This document shows, piece by piece, positions 25,396 through 33,043 of a DNA stretch of 64,000 nucleotides. Made by a program: the position numbers and the translations under genes. The notes under the pieces are model-generated. The model had not been told where the DNA came from, did no database searches, and was given only the letters and a program-made list of their open reading frames with translations. Source of the DNA: JALHNI01 sp965229305 (GTDB lineage: Bacteria; Acidobacteriota; Terriglobia; Bryobacterales; Bryobacteraceae); the NCBI GenBank assembly GCA_965229305.1, contig CBDDIZ010000028.1, positions 1 through 64,000 of the forward strand, written 5' to 3'. The number at the start of each line of letters is the position of its first letter. Position 1 is the first letter of the stretch.

Positions 25396-26604
25396 TCAAT
25401 CCGGCGGAGTGGCGAACGTCTGGGCGATTTTCTCGGCGATCGCCGGGGTGCCCGCGAAGGAGACGTTCGACATCACGGCGACGACTAGGCCACGGTCGGG
25501 GAACGTGAGCAGCGAAGCGACGTCTTCTACCCAGAAGTGACCGCTGTAACCGGCGGCTTGGACCGGGCGATCGGCGAGGATGACGGTCTTCAGTTCCCAG
25601 CCGAGACCGTAGGGCGTCAGGGCACCCGACGTTAGATGTTGGGGTGTCTGAAATAAGCGGACGGTTCCGGCACGAAGTAACTGCCCGCGGTTGATGGCCA
25701 TGCCGAAACGAGCGAAATCGGAGGCGGTGGAGAGGAAGCCGTTGGACCCCGCATGGCAGGAGTAATCGAAGGTGGGCAAGGGCGTGAGTCCATAGGTGGG
25801 GTTGGCGGCGAAACGTGGGTTATAAGGCGTCGCCGTATGGGAAGGAAGAGCGCCGAGCGTTTCCTTGAAGGTGTCGTTCATGCCGAGGGGACGCAGGACT
25901 CTCTCTTCGATGAACGGGATAAAGGGTTTGTCGGCGGCAGCTTCGACAACAGCGCTCAACAGGACCCAGCCAAAGGTGGAGTCGCGGAACTGGGTTCCGG
26001 GCTGGAATTGGATCGGGTCTTTGGTGAACAGGGGTACTGCATCCGCCGGTCGCGCGCAGTGGCTGGAGGTGAGGACGCCATTGTCGGGATCTTCGAATGG
26101 AAAGCCGGCCACCTGGGCCATCACCTGACGGATGGTCACCGGCCACGGTTGACGGGGAAACTGGGGAACGTACTTCTGGACCTCGTCATCCAACTGCAGC
26201 CGGCCTTCGTCGAGCAGCAGTCCGATCGCAGTGGAGGTGAAGAGGATGGCCGCGGTCCCGGTGCGGAACCGGAGATCCGGCGTGGCTGGTGAGCGTTCTT
26301 CAAGATCGGCAAGACCGAAGCCCTCGGTCCATACCAGGTCGCCGTCGATGCCCACGGCAACAGAGAGCCCGGCCAGATTGTTCGCCGCTATGGTGGTGCG
26401 CACGATCTGACGAGCCTGCCCAGCGGCGCCGGCCCATTTGCTCGGTGGAAATATTTGCGTAGTGGAAGGGATCGGCTGCGAGGGGGGATAGACTTTCGTC
26501 GCGGTGAGCTTCATGTACAGGAACAGGCTCGGAACCGCCACGATCACCAGTACCAACGCCAAGAAAATCAGCGAAACCCAGGTAGACATGCGCGACTTCG
26601 ACAT
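25396..26604 (-). CDS. LACTB-like serine hydrolase homologue lacking catalytic residues
   Basis: The 402-residue protein has one N-terminal membrane anchor (VSLIFLALVLVIVAVPSLFL) and a class C beta-lactamase/LACTB-like domain. The SxxK motif of active members (typically F-R-x-G-S-x-x-K) is FRTGTAAILF here: Thr117 at the Ser and Ile120 at the Lys position. The Tyr of YSxxG is Asp208 in FRDSTFGW, and the HTSG loop is QVAG. The rest of the fold, such as GLSVAVGIDGDLVWTEGFGL and RPLGMNDTF, is well preserved, so this looks like a pseudoenzyme rather than a frameshift remnant. It is membrane-anchored, probably with an external domain. Confidence 0.87.
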   Translation of the reverse strand: MSKSRMSTWVSLIFLALVLVIVAVPSLFLYMKLTATKVYPPSQPIPSTTQIFPPSKWAGAAGQARQIVRTTIAANNLAGLSVAVGIDGDLVWTEGFGLADLEERSPATPDLRFRTGTAAILFTSTAIGLLLDEGRLQLDDEVQKYVPQFPRQPWPVTIRQVMAQVAGFPFEDPDNGVLTSSHCARPADAVPLFTKDPIQFQPGTQFRDSTFGWVLLSAVVEAAADKPFIPFIEERVLRPLGMNDTFKETLGALPSHTATPYNPRFAANPTYGLTPLPTFDYSCHAGSNGFLSTASDFARFGMAINRGQLLRAGTVRLFQTPQHLTSGALTPYGLGWELKTVILADRPVQAAGYSGHFWVEDVASLLTFPDRGLVVAVMSNVSFAGTPAIAEKIAQTFATPPD

Positions 26605-26646
26605 ACTCCCCCTTATGTTTCGTTGCCACCCCTCAGCCGCGCCCGG

Positions 26647-27621
26647 TTACGGTGTGAGTGAGGCCAAGTAGGCCGAGAGGGCGATCATCTCGCGTTCGGT
26701 CATGTCCCAGACCACCTTTTCCATTTCGGAGGTCTTGGCCCCGCGGCGGGCGCCGGACTTGAGGTCATAAAGTTGGCGCATGATCGACGTGGGGGAGCGT
26801 CCGGCAATGCCGGGGACGTCGTCCTTGCCGCGATAGCCGTCGCCATGGCAGGTGTGGCATTCCAGCGACGAACCATTGTGCCAAGTCTCGGCCAGGCGCT
26901 TACCCAAGGCGAGGCTGCCCTCAGGCACGTACGCGATGTAGCGTGTGGCAGGATCGCGCAGTTCGAACTGCTCAAAGTCTTCGGGGCCTTCGATGATCCG
27001 CTGGCCAAGAGGCTCCTGCTGACCCTCTTTATCGAACTTGTAGAGCCAACCGGCAATCTGCGTTTTGGGAATGACGGAGGTCTCGACGACGCGCACGAAC
27101 GACTGCGGCGGGAGGGCCGCGAAATAGCGGGCGGCGACCCAGATCTCGGCGTCGGTGATGGCTCGCGCGGCCTTGGTCATGTTGATGGTGGGTGCGCGGC
27201 CTTCCACGAAGGATTTGCGGCTGCCGTCGCGGAGGGCCTTCACTTGGGCGACGAAGTAGTCGACGGGCAAGCCCGCGAGCCGGGCGTTTTCCGGACGACC
27301 GTTACCGGTAGGGAGATGACAATAGGCGCAGGCGGCGACGTCGGGGCGGCGGCCATGGGCGACGACTTCCGGCATCTGAGGGTGGTCCTCGGGACGCCAG
27401 TCCGGTGCGCTGAAGAGGTTGGTGAGCTGCGGGCGGGTGAAGGTGACCTTGGAGGATTCGAGGTGAAACGGTCCCTGGGGCGGAGCGGCGGCTTTGCCCG
27501 GGGCGGCCGGCGGGTTGGTGGGGTAGGCCCAACTGGGTACTGGCTCCAGCACCACGCGTTTGCAACTGCAGAGGACGCTGAGGAGGAGGAAGAGGATGGT
27601 GCGATTCACGACAGGACTCAT
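26647..27621 (-). CDS. Dihaem cytochrome c lipoprotein
   Basis: The 324-residue protein begins with a lipoprotein signal with lipobox LCSC at about residue 17-20. Two CxxCH haem-binding motifs are visible: CAYCH at 98-102 and CHTCH at 255-259, each in a small c-type domain; Met residues in following segments (for example TINMTKAARAITDAE) could be distal ligands. It is predicted to be a periplasmic electron carrier tethered to a membrane. The stop of the TPR gene upstream overlaps its start by 4 nt, so the two are co-translated. No partner oxidase or dehydrogenase is adjacent. Confidence 0.9.
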   Translation of the reverse strand: MSPVVNRTILFLLLSVLCSCKRVVLEPVPSWAYPTNPPAAPGKAAAPPQGPFHLESSKVTFTRPQLTNLFSAPDWRPEDHPQMPEVVAHGRRPDVAACAYCHLPTGNGRPENARLAGLPVDYFVAQVKALRDGSRKSFVEGRAPTINMTKAARAITDAEIWVAARYFAALPPQSFVRVVETSVIPKTQIAGWLYKFDKEGQQEPLGQRIIEGPEDFEQFELRDPATRYIAYVPEGSLALGKRLAETWHNGSSLECHTCHGDGYRGKDDVPGIAGRSPTSIMRQLYDLKSGARRGAKTSEMEKVVWDMTEREMIALSAYLASLTP

Positions 27622-28595
27622 CGTATCAGGGGTGGCGTGGTGGATCGTCCGGGCGGAAGGCTCAGCGCCCTGTAATAGTCGCAGCAGTTGAGGCCATTGG
27701 CACAGACCAGGGGTTGCATCTCGCCGGGGGGACGGCGCTTCATGGAGGCAATCCAGCGGTTGAGGCGCTGGACGCCTGGACGGTCGTGGCTACGCTCCAG
27801 GAACCCGCGGTAGACGTCAATGAAGGCTAGCGAGGTCTGGTGATTGGCGGGATACCAGTGGAGTTGCAGACGGATGGCTCGTTCGCCGGCAACCCGTGCT
27901 TCCGCGAGACGGCCTTGGTGGGCGCGCAGGCTCGCGAGGTTGAGTTCCAACAAGGCGCGGTGGGGGTGATTCGCGGGCAGGTTCTCGGCCTCTCGATGTG
28001 CCTGTAGCAACTCATATTCGGCGGCTTCCCAAAGCTGTTGGCGCAAAGAAACCTGGGTCAGTGCATTCCAACTCAGGAGGCGGCGCTCGGGATCAGTGGC
28101 GAGGCGCTCGGCCTCGGTGAGGTAGCGTCGCGCTTTATCTAACTCGCCTTCGCGCAAGTGAAGGGCGCCCAGGTTGTGGTTGTCTAGCGCAAGTTGACGG
28201 CGGTCGGCGGGACGCGTCCTGGAGTTGAGATACAGCGTACGACGGAGGATGGGTTCGGCTCGCGCCGGCTGCCCCGAATCGGCGAGTAACTGAGCAAGGT
28301 TACTGAGCATACGGATTACCTGGGGGTGTTCAGCGCCATAGAGTCGCGTGCCAAGTTCGATGGCACGGCGAAGGTGGGGTTCGGCTTCGCGGAGCTTCCC
28401 TCGTTCGAGGAGGGCCGCCGCGAGGTTGTTGCGTGAATCCGCTTCGGTTGTCGTGTCGGGTGGGGCTTGAGCTAGCGCTTGGCGGGCCAGCGCCTCTGCT
28501 TGGGCGAATTCACCGGCGGCCAAGCGCGCGACGGTCTGCTCCAGGAGGTTCGGGCGGTCGTTGAGGAGGATCAAGCAGAGCAGGACCAGTTGCAT
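27618..28595 (-). CDS. Tetratricopeptide-repeat protein
   Basis: The 325-residue protein starts with a hydrophobic segment (MQLVLLCLILLNDRPNLLEQ) and then carries TPR units such as LEQTVARLAAGEFAQAEALA, NNLAAALLERGKLREAEPHL and LALDNHNLGALHLREGELDK. TPR arrays bind other proteins. ATG 28593-28595 is chosen because the longer open frame to 28811 would run through the divergent sulfatase gene and is an Arg/Ser-rich shadow. It shares a 58-bp divergent region with the sulfatase and is coupled to the cytochrome c gene. Confidence 0.82.
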   Translation of the reverse strand: MQLVLLCLILLNDRPNLLEQTVARLAAGEFAQAEALARQALAQAPPDTTTEADSRNNLAAALLERGKLREAEPHLRRAIELGTRLYGAEHPQVIRMLSNLAQLLADSGQPARAEPILRRTLYLNSRTRPADRRQLALDNHNLGALHLREGELDKARRYLTEAERLATDPERRLLSWNALTQVSLRQQLWEAAEYELLQAHREAENLPANHPHRALLELNLASLRAHQGRLAEARVAGERAIRLQLHWYPANHQTSLAFIDVYRGFLERSHDRPGVQRLNRWIASMKRRPPGEMQPLVCANGLNCCDYYRALSLPPGRSTTPPLIR

Positions 28596-28653
28596 GAAGG
28601 GAAGACGAGAGGGGCGGCCGAGTATTTCAGCTCGCCTGTATACTGACCGAGAC

Positions 28654-30096
28654 ATGACTCGTCGAGACCTTTTCCGTTCGCTGGCGGCGGTGCCGCTGGC
28701 GGCGCAGACTCCCAAGCGGCCCAACATCCTCTTCCTTTTCGCCGATGACCAGCGGGCGGATACGATCGCCGCGCACGGCAACAGGCACATCCGGACGCCA
28801 AACCTGGACAAGCTGGTAGCAAAGGGGGTGAGCTTCCGGAATAACTACATCCTGGGCGGCAACAGCGGGGCAGTCTGTATGCCGAGCCGGGCGATGTTGA
28901 TGACCGGGAAGACGTGGTTTCAGGTGGACGTGCCCAATCTGAAGGGCGAGAAACTGCTTCCGGAGTGGTTGGGCGAGAACGGCTATGCGACGTTTGGGAC
29001 GGGCAAATGGCACAACGGGCAGGCGAGTTGGCTGCGCGCCTTTCAACGTGGCAAGACGATTATGTTTGGCGGCATGTCCGACCATAGCAAGGTGCCGGTG
29101 CGCGATCTGGGCGCCGATGGCAAGCTGACCGCGCCACGGACGGGCGCGAAGTTCTCGAGCGAACTGTTCGCCGATTCGTTGATCGAGTTCCTGGAGACGC
29201 GTGACCCGGCCAAGCCATTTTTTGCCTACGCGGCCTTCACCGCGCCGCACGATCCGCGGATGCCGCCGCTGCCGGAGCGCGAAGAGTATTACCGGAAGCT
29301 GCCGCCCCTGCCGGCGAACTTTCAACCGCAACTGGGCTTCGACAACGGCCACATGCGCGGGGGCCGCGATGAGAATTTAGGAGCCTGGCCACGAACGGAG
29401 AAGATGATTCGCGATCAATTGGCCGAATACTACGGCATGATCACGCATCTGGATGCGCAGATTGGGCGAGTGATGACGGCGCTTGAGAAGACGGGACAAG
29501 CCGGCAACACGATTGTGGTGTATGCAGCCGATAACGGGCTCGCGCTCGGGAGCCATGGTCTGTTGGGTAAGCAGAATGTGTTTGAGCACAGCATGCGGAC
29601 GCCGCTGATTATCGGTGGTCCCGGGCTGCCGCGGAACAAGACGGTGACGGCGTTTACGTATCTGCTCGATCTGTTCCCGACGTTGTGCGACGTGACGGGG
29701 GTGCCAACGCCCGGCGGATTGGCGGGCGAGAGTCTGCGGCCGCTGTGGATGGGGACCAAACCGAAGATGCGCGAGTCGGTATTTTTGCCCTTTCTCGACG
29801 TGCAGCGAGCGGTGCGGGACGAGCGTTGGAAGTTGATTGCTTACCCGAAAATCAGTCACCTTCAGCTCTTTGATCTGGCGAACGATCCGAACGAAATGAC
29901 GGACGTGTATGAGCGCCCGGAAAATGCGGCGCACGTGGCACGGCTGCGGAAGATCATGACGGAATGGCAGGCGAAGGTCGGCGACCGGGTGGAGATCCCG
30001 ACGGTGAATCGGCCGCTGGAAAAGGTGGATTTGACCGGGTTGGCGCGGAAGCCCGATGAGTGGCAACCGGAGTGGATCGTGAAGAAGTACTTCTAG
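28654..30096 (+). CDS. Tat-exported sulfatase
   Basis: Type I sulfatases hydrolyse sulfate esters using a formylglycine made from Cys or Ser. MTRRDLFRSLAAVPLAAQ is a Tat-type leader. PNILFLFADDQRADTIAAHG carries the first metal Asp pair, and VCMPSRAMLMTGK holds the modification motif C75-x-P-x-R79, so it is of the Cys type. VYAADNGLALGSHGLLGKQN carries the second metal-binding Asp-Asn pair with downstream Gly-His. The substrate is not decidable. The ATG at 28654 is preferred over an in-frame upstream start because it opens directly at the Tat motif. Confidence 0.94.
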   Translation: MTRRDLFRSLAAVPLAAQTPKRPNILFLFADDQRADTIAAHGNRHIRTPNLDKLVAKGVSFRNNYILGGNSGAVCMPSRAMLMTGKTWFQVDVPNLKGEKLLPEWLGENGYATFGTGKWHNGQASWLRAFQRGKTIMFGGMSDHSKVPVRDLGADGKLTAPRTGAKFSSELFADSLIEFLETRDPAKPFFAYAAFTAPHDPRMPPLPEREEYYRKLPPLPANFQPQLGFDNGHMRGGRDENLGAWPRTEKMIRDQLAEYYGMITHLDAQIGRVMTALEKTGQAGNTIVVYAADNGLALGSHGLLGKQNVFEHSMRTPLIIGGPGLPRNKTVTAFTYLLDLFPTLCDVTGVPTPGGLAGESLRPLWMGTKPKMRESVFLPFLDVQRAVRDERWKLIAYPKISHLQLFDLANDPNEMTDVYERPENAAHVARLRKIMTEWQAKVGDRVEIPTVNRPLEKVDLTGLARKPDEWQPEWIVKKYF

Positions 30097-30159
30097 CGGT
30101 AGGCCTGGAAGCGAGAGGCCGGCTCCGATCTTCAGCCAGCTTGCCCGGTTTTCGCGGGG

Positions 30160-31668
30160 TCACTTGGCGGGGGCAGTGGGCGGCGTGGGTTTCGGGGCCG
30201 GCTTTTCGTAGCTATCGATGATCTTGGGCCGGGGACCGTCCGTGGGGAGTCCGGCGGCGACCATGAGCTTGGTGATGGCGGTGATGGTGGGAGCATCCGG
30301 GCGGGGAAGCCGGCTGATGTAGCCTTCGGCGATAAAGAGCGGTGTGCCACCTGCTTGGTTGGGCTTGCTCCAAATCTTCGGGTCGGCCCCTCGTTCGGCA
30401 AGCAGCTTTACGACCAGCGGACTGATGTTGTAGGCAGCGCCGTGCATCGCGGTGTCGCCGTTCTGGTCGACAGTGTTGACGTCGGCGCCTAAGTCGAGAA
30501 GGAGTTTGACGGCTTCGAGCGCTTCGCTTTCCTCACCTGCCTCTTCCTGCGGCTCATTGGTGCCGACGCCGGCAGCGGCCAGCAGGGGCGTGGTGCCTTC
30601 CGCGTTGGGGAGGAGTGGGTCGGCGCCGAGCTTGAGAAGGAGGCGCATGAGGGGAACGTCACCGCGATCGGCGGCAAAGAGGAACGGCGTGGCACCTTCG
30701 GGGGCGACGCTAGACGAGGTGTTGGGCTGCTGTTTGGGGGCGCCCTTGGGCAGACGGAAGTTGACGTTGGCGCCGCGTCGAACGAGCTCGCGGACGAAGG
30801 CCGGGCTCGAGAGTCGGCCGGCGCCGAGGGCGGGGGCGGGGTCGCTGAGATCGCTAGAATCGGGCTTGCGGACGCCGGCGAGGAGATGGAGCGGCGTGAA
30901 GCCGGTGCGGACGTCGTTGGGGTTGGCTCCGGCGTCGACCAGCGCGATGGCGAGTTCGAAATGGCCGTTGATGACGGCGAGGGAGAGCGGACTGACGCCC
31001 GGCGCCTTGGGTCCGCCGGTACCCGCTCGCATGAGCGCGTTGACGTCGGCGCCAGCAGCGAGCAGAGCGCGGACCGTGTCGAGGTGGCCGGCGCGAACCG
31101 CGTAGAAAAAGGCTTCGTGGCCGGATTCAGCGGCGGCATGGAGATCGGCCTTGGCGGCGAGTAAGGCGCGCACCACAGCGGTGTGACCTTCGGCGGCGGC
31201 CCACATCAGCGCCGTTTGGCCAAGGCGCTCCCGGGCGTCGACTTTGACGCCACGAGCGAGCAGAGACTGGACGATGTCCACGTTACCGGCGCGCGCGGCG
31301 AGCATGAGCAACGTCTCGCCACCCTTGAGCTCGGCGTGAGGATCGGCACCGGCTGCCAGGAGTTGATTGACTACGGCTGCGTTGCCGTTGGTGCAGGCGG
31401 CGGCGAGCGGCGGCACTCCGTAGCGGTTGAGCGCGTTGGGCTGCGCGCCGGCCCGCAGCAGAGCCGAGACGGTTTCGGTGTCGTCGTGAAAGACGGCCCA
31501 GTGGAGGGCGGTGGTGCCATCGGGTTGAACGGCGGTGACGTCGACACCGGCGGCGAGGAGTTGGCGGACGGCGGCAGCGTCGCGGTGCTCGGCCCGGTCG
31601 GCCAGGGGCGAGTCGGCCCACGCGTGGAGGGCAAAGAGGAGCAAGGGAAGGGGCAAGCGCCAGTCCAT
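30160..31668 (-). CDS. Secreted ankyrin-repeat protein
   Basis: The 502-residue protein starts with a signal peptide (WRLPLPLLLFALHAWADSPL). About ten ankyrin repeats follow, seen as GTTALHWAVFHDDTETVSAL, GVPPLAAACTNGNAAVVNQL, LGQTALMWAAAEGHTAVVRA and similar blocks, ending near residue 450. A Pro/Lys-rich tail closes it. It follows the DUF1552 gene by 3 nt, so it belongs to the transcript of DUF1592 and DUF1552. Ankyrin proteins bind other proteins; a signal peptide places this one in the periplasm or outside. Confidence 0.9.
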   Translation of the reverse strand: MDWRLPLPLLLFALHAWADSPLADRAEHRDAAAVRQLLAAGVDVTAVQPDGTTALHWAVFHDDTETVSALLRAGAQPNALNRYGVPPLAAACTNGNAAVVNQLLAAGADPHAELKGGETLLMLAARAGNVDIVQSLLARGVKVDARERLGQTALMWAAAEGHTAVVRALLAAKADLHAAAESGHEAFFYAVRAGHLDTVRALLAAGADVNALMRAGTGGPKAPGVSPLSLAVINGHFELAIALVDAGANPNDVRTGFTPLHLLAGVRKPDSSDLSDPAPALGAGRLSSPAFVRELVRRGANVNFRLPKGAPKQQPNTSSSVAPEGATPFLFAADRGDVPLMRLLLKLGADPLLPNAEGTTPLLAAAGVGTNEPQEEAGEESEALEAVKLLLDLGADVNTVDQNGDTAMHGAAYNISPLVVKLLAERGADPKIWSKPNQAGGTPLFIAEGYISRLPRPDAPTITAITKLMVAAGLPTDGPRPKIIDSYEKPAPKPTPPTAPAK

Positions 31669-31671
31669 GGC

Positions 31672-33033
31672 TTATCCGAGGTCCACGCGGTCGAAGAGGT
31701 CTTCCACCTTGGCGGCGCTATCGGCGAACTTGTCGACGTGGACGCCGACCTGATCGAGCAGTGTGAGGTGGAGGTTCGCGAGGGCCGTGCCTTTTTCGTA
31801 GCGGATGTGGCGGCCGCCCTTGAGGCCGGTGGCGGTGCCGCCGGCGACGAGGATGGGCAGGTTCTCATGATCGTGGAGGCTGGGGTTGCCCATGCCGCTG
31901 CCATAGAGATAGACGGTGTGATCGAGCAGCGACCCGTTGCCGTCTTTGGTGGCTTTCATGCGCTGCAGGAACTCGGAAAACAAGGAGATGTGATAGGTGT
32001 TGATCTTCGCGATTTGCGCGACTTTGACGGGGTCGTTGCCGTGGTGGCTGGTGGGGTGGTGGGGATCGCGGACGCCGATTTCGGGATACGTGCGATTGCT
32101 TTGTTCGCGGGTGAACTGGAAGGCGATGACGCGGGTGATGTCGGCCTGGAAAGCGAGGATCTGGAGGTCGAACATCAGCTTGGCGTGATCGGCGAAAGCG
32201 GCGGGGACGCCGACGGGACGCTCGAGGTCCGGGGTTTTGTTGTCGGCGACGGCTTGTTCGGCGCGCGAGATTTCGCGTTCGACTTGGTGGACGCTGTCAA
32301 GGTATTGGTCGAGCCGCGCGCGGTCCGGCGCGCCGAGGCGTTGCTTAAAGCCGGCGATCTCCTTGGTAAACGAATCGAGCAGACTGGCGCGATTGCGCAG
32401 TGCGGCGCGGCGGGCGTCGGCGTTGCCGCCTTCGCCAAACAGGCGCTCAAAGACCACGCGGGGATGGGCCTCAGACGGAAGCGGCGTGGTGGGCGAGGAC
32501 CAGGAAAGGCAGTTTTGATAGACGCAGGAGTAGCCGTTGTTGCAGACGCCGGCGAGGGGGTTGAGATCCATGGCCAACTGCAGCGAGGCGACCTGGGTTT
32601 CGCGACCAAGTTGCCGGGCGGCGACCTGGTCGACAGTGATGCCGGAGAAATAGTCCGAGCTTTCGGTGTGCTTGGCGCTGGCGGCGCTGAGGAAGGCGGA
32701 ATTCGAAGTGTCGTGCGTCCCGGGGTAAGCGCCCTGCAAGCGCAGGTTGGTGATGACGGAGACCTGATCCTTCACTGGGGCGAGCGGCTGCAGAATGGGC
32801 GAGAGTTCGGTGAGCTTGCCTTGGCCGCCGTGGGGCAGGCCGGGGGGCGTCCAGCGGTCCTGGTCGCAACCCATGGGGATGAAGACGAAGCCGAGGCGGC
32901 GGACGGGCTTAGCGGGCGTGGCCGCCCACGCGGTGGCGGCCGGGATCATCGCGTCGAGCAGTGGGAGGGCAAGCGCGGCTTGGGCGCTGCGGAGGAGAGC
33001 CCTTCGGGGAATCGCTTTTTTCGTGAGGAACAT
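31672..33033 (-). CDS. DUF1552 family protein with twin-arginine-like leader
   Basis: DUF1552 proteins are large secreted proteins of unknown activity, nearly always next to DUF1592 proteins. This one is 453 residues. The N-terminus RRALLRSAQAALALPLLDAM is Tat-like, followed by GFVFIPMGCDQDRWTPPGLP, HDTSNSAFLSAASAKHTESS and TVYLYGSGMGNPSLHDHENL, family-typical stretches with His/Asp clusters. The start ATG 33031-33033 sits 10 nt after the DUF1592 stop. The open frame extends further upstream only as a shadow of that gene. The function is unknown. Confidence 0.88.
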   Translation of the reverse strand: MFLTKKAIPRRALLRSAQAALALPLLDAMIPAATAWAATPAKPVRRLGFVFIPMGCDQDRWTPPGLPHGGQGKLTELSPILQPLAPVKDQVSVITNLRLQGAYPGTHDTSNSAFLSAASAKHTESSDYFSGITVDQVAARQLGRETQVASLQLAMDLNPLAGVCNNGYSCVYQNCLSWSSPTTPLPSEAHPRVVFERLFGEGGNADARRAALRNRASLLDSFTKEIAGFKQRLGAPDRARLDQYLDSVHQVEREISRAEQAVADNKTPDLERPVGVPAAFADHAKLMFDLQILAFQADITRVIAFQFTREQSNRTYPEIGVRDPHHPTSHHGNDPVKVAQIAKINTYHISLFSEFLQRMKATKDGNGSLLDHTVYLYGSGMGNPSLHDHENLPILVAGGTATGLKGGRHIRYEKGTALANLHLTLLDQVGVHVDKFADSAAKVEDLFDRVDLG

Positions 33034-33043
33034 GACGTTCTCC

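Noticed and set aside
30102..30120. Small inverted repeat (GGCCT ... AGGCC) between the convergent sulfatase and ankyrin genes
   Set aside because: The five-base stem has no T run on either side; too weak to call a terminator.
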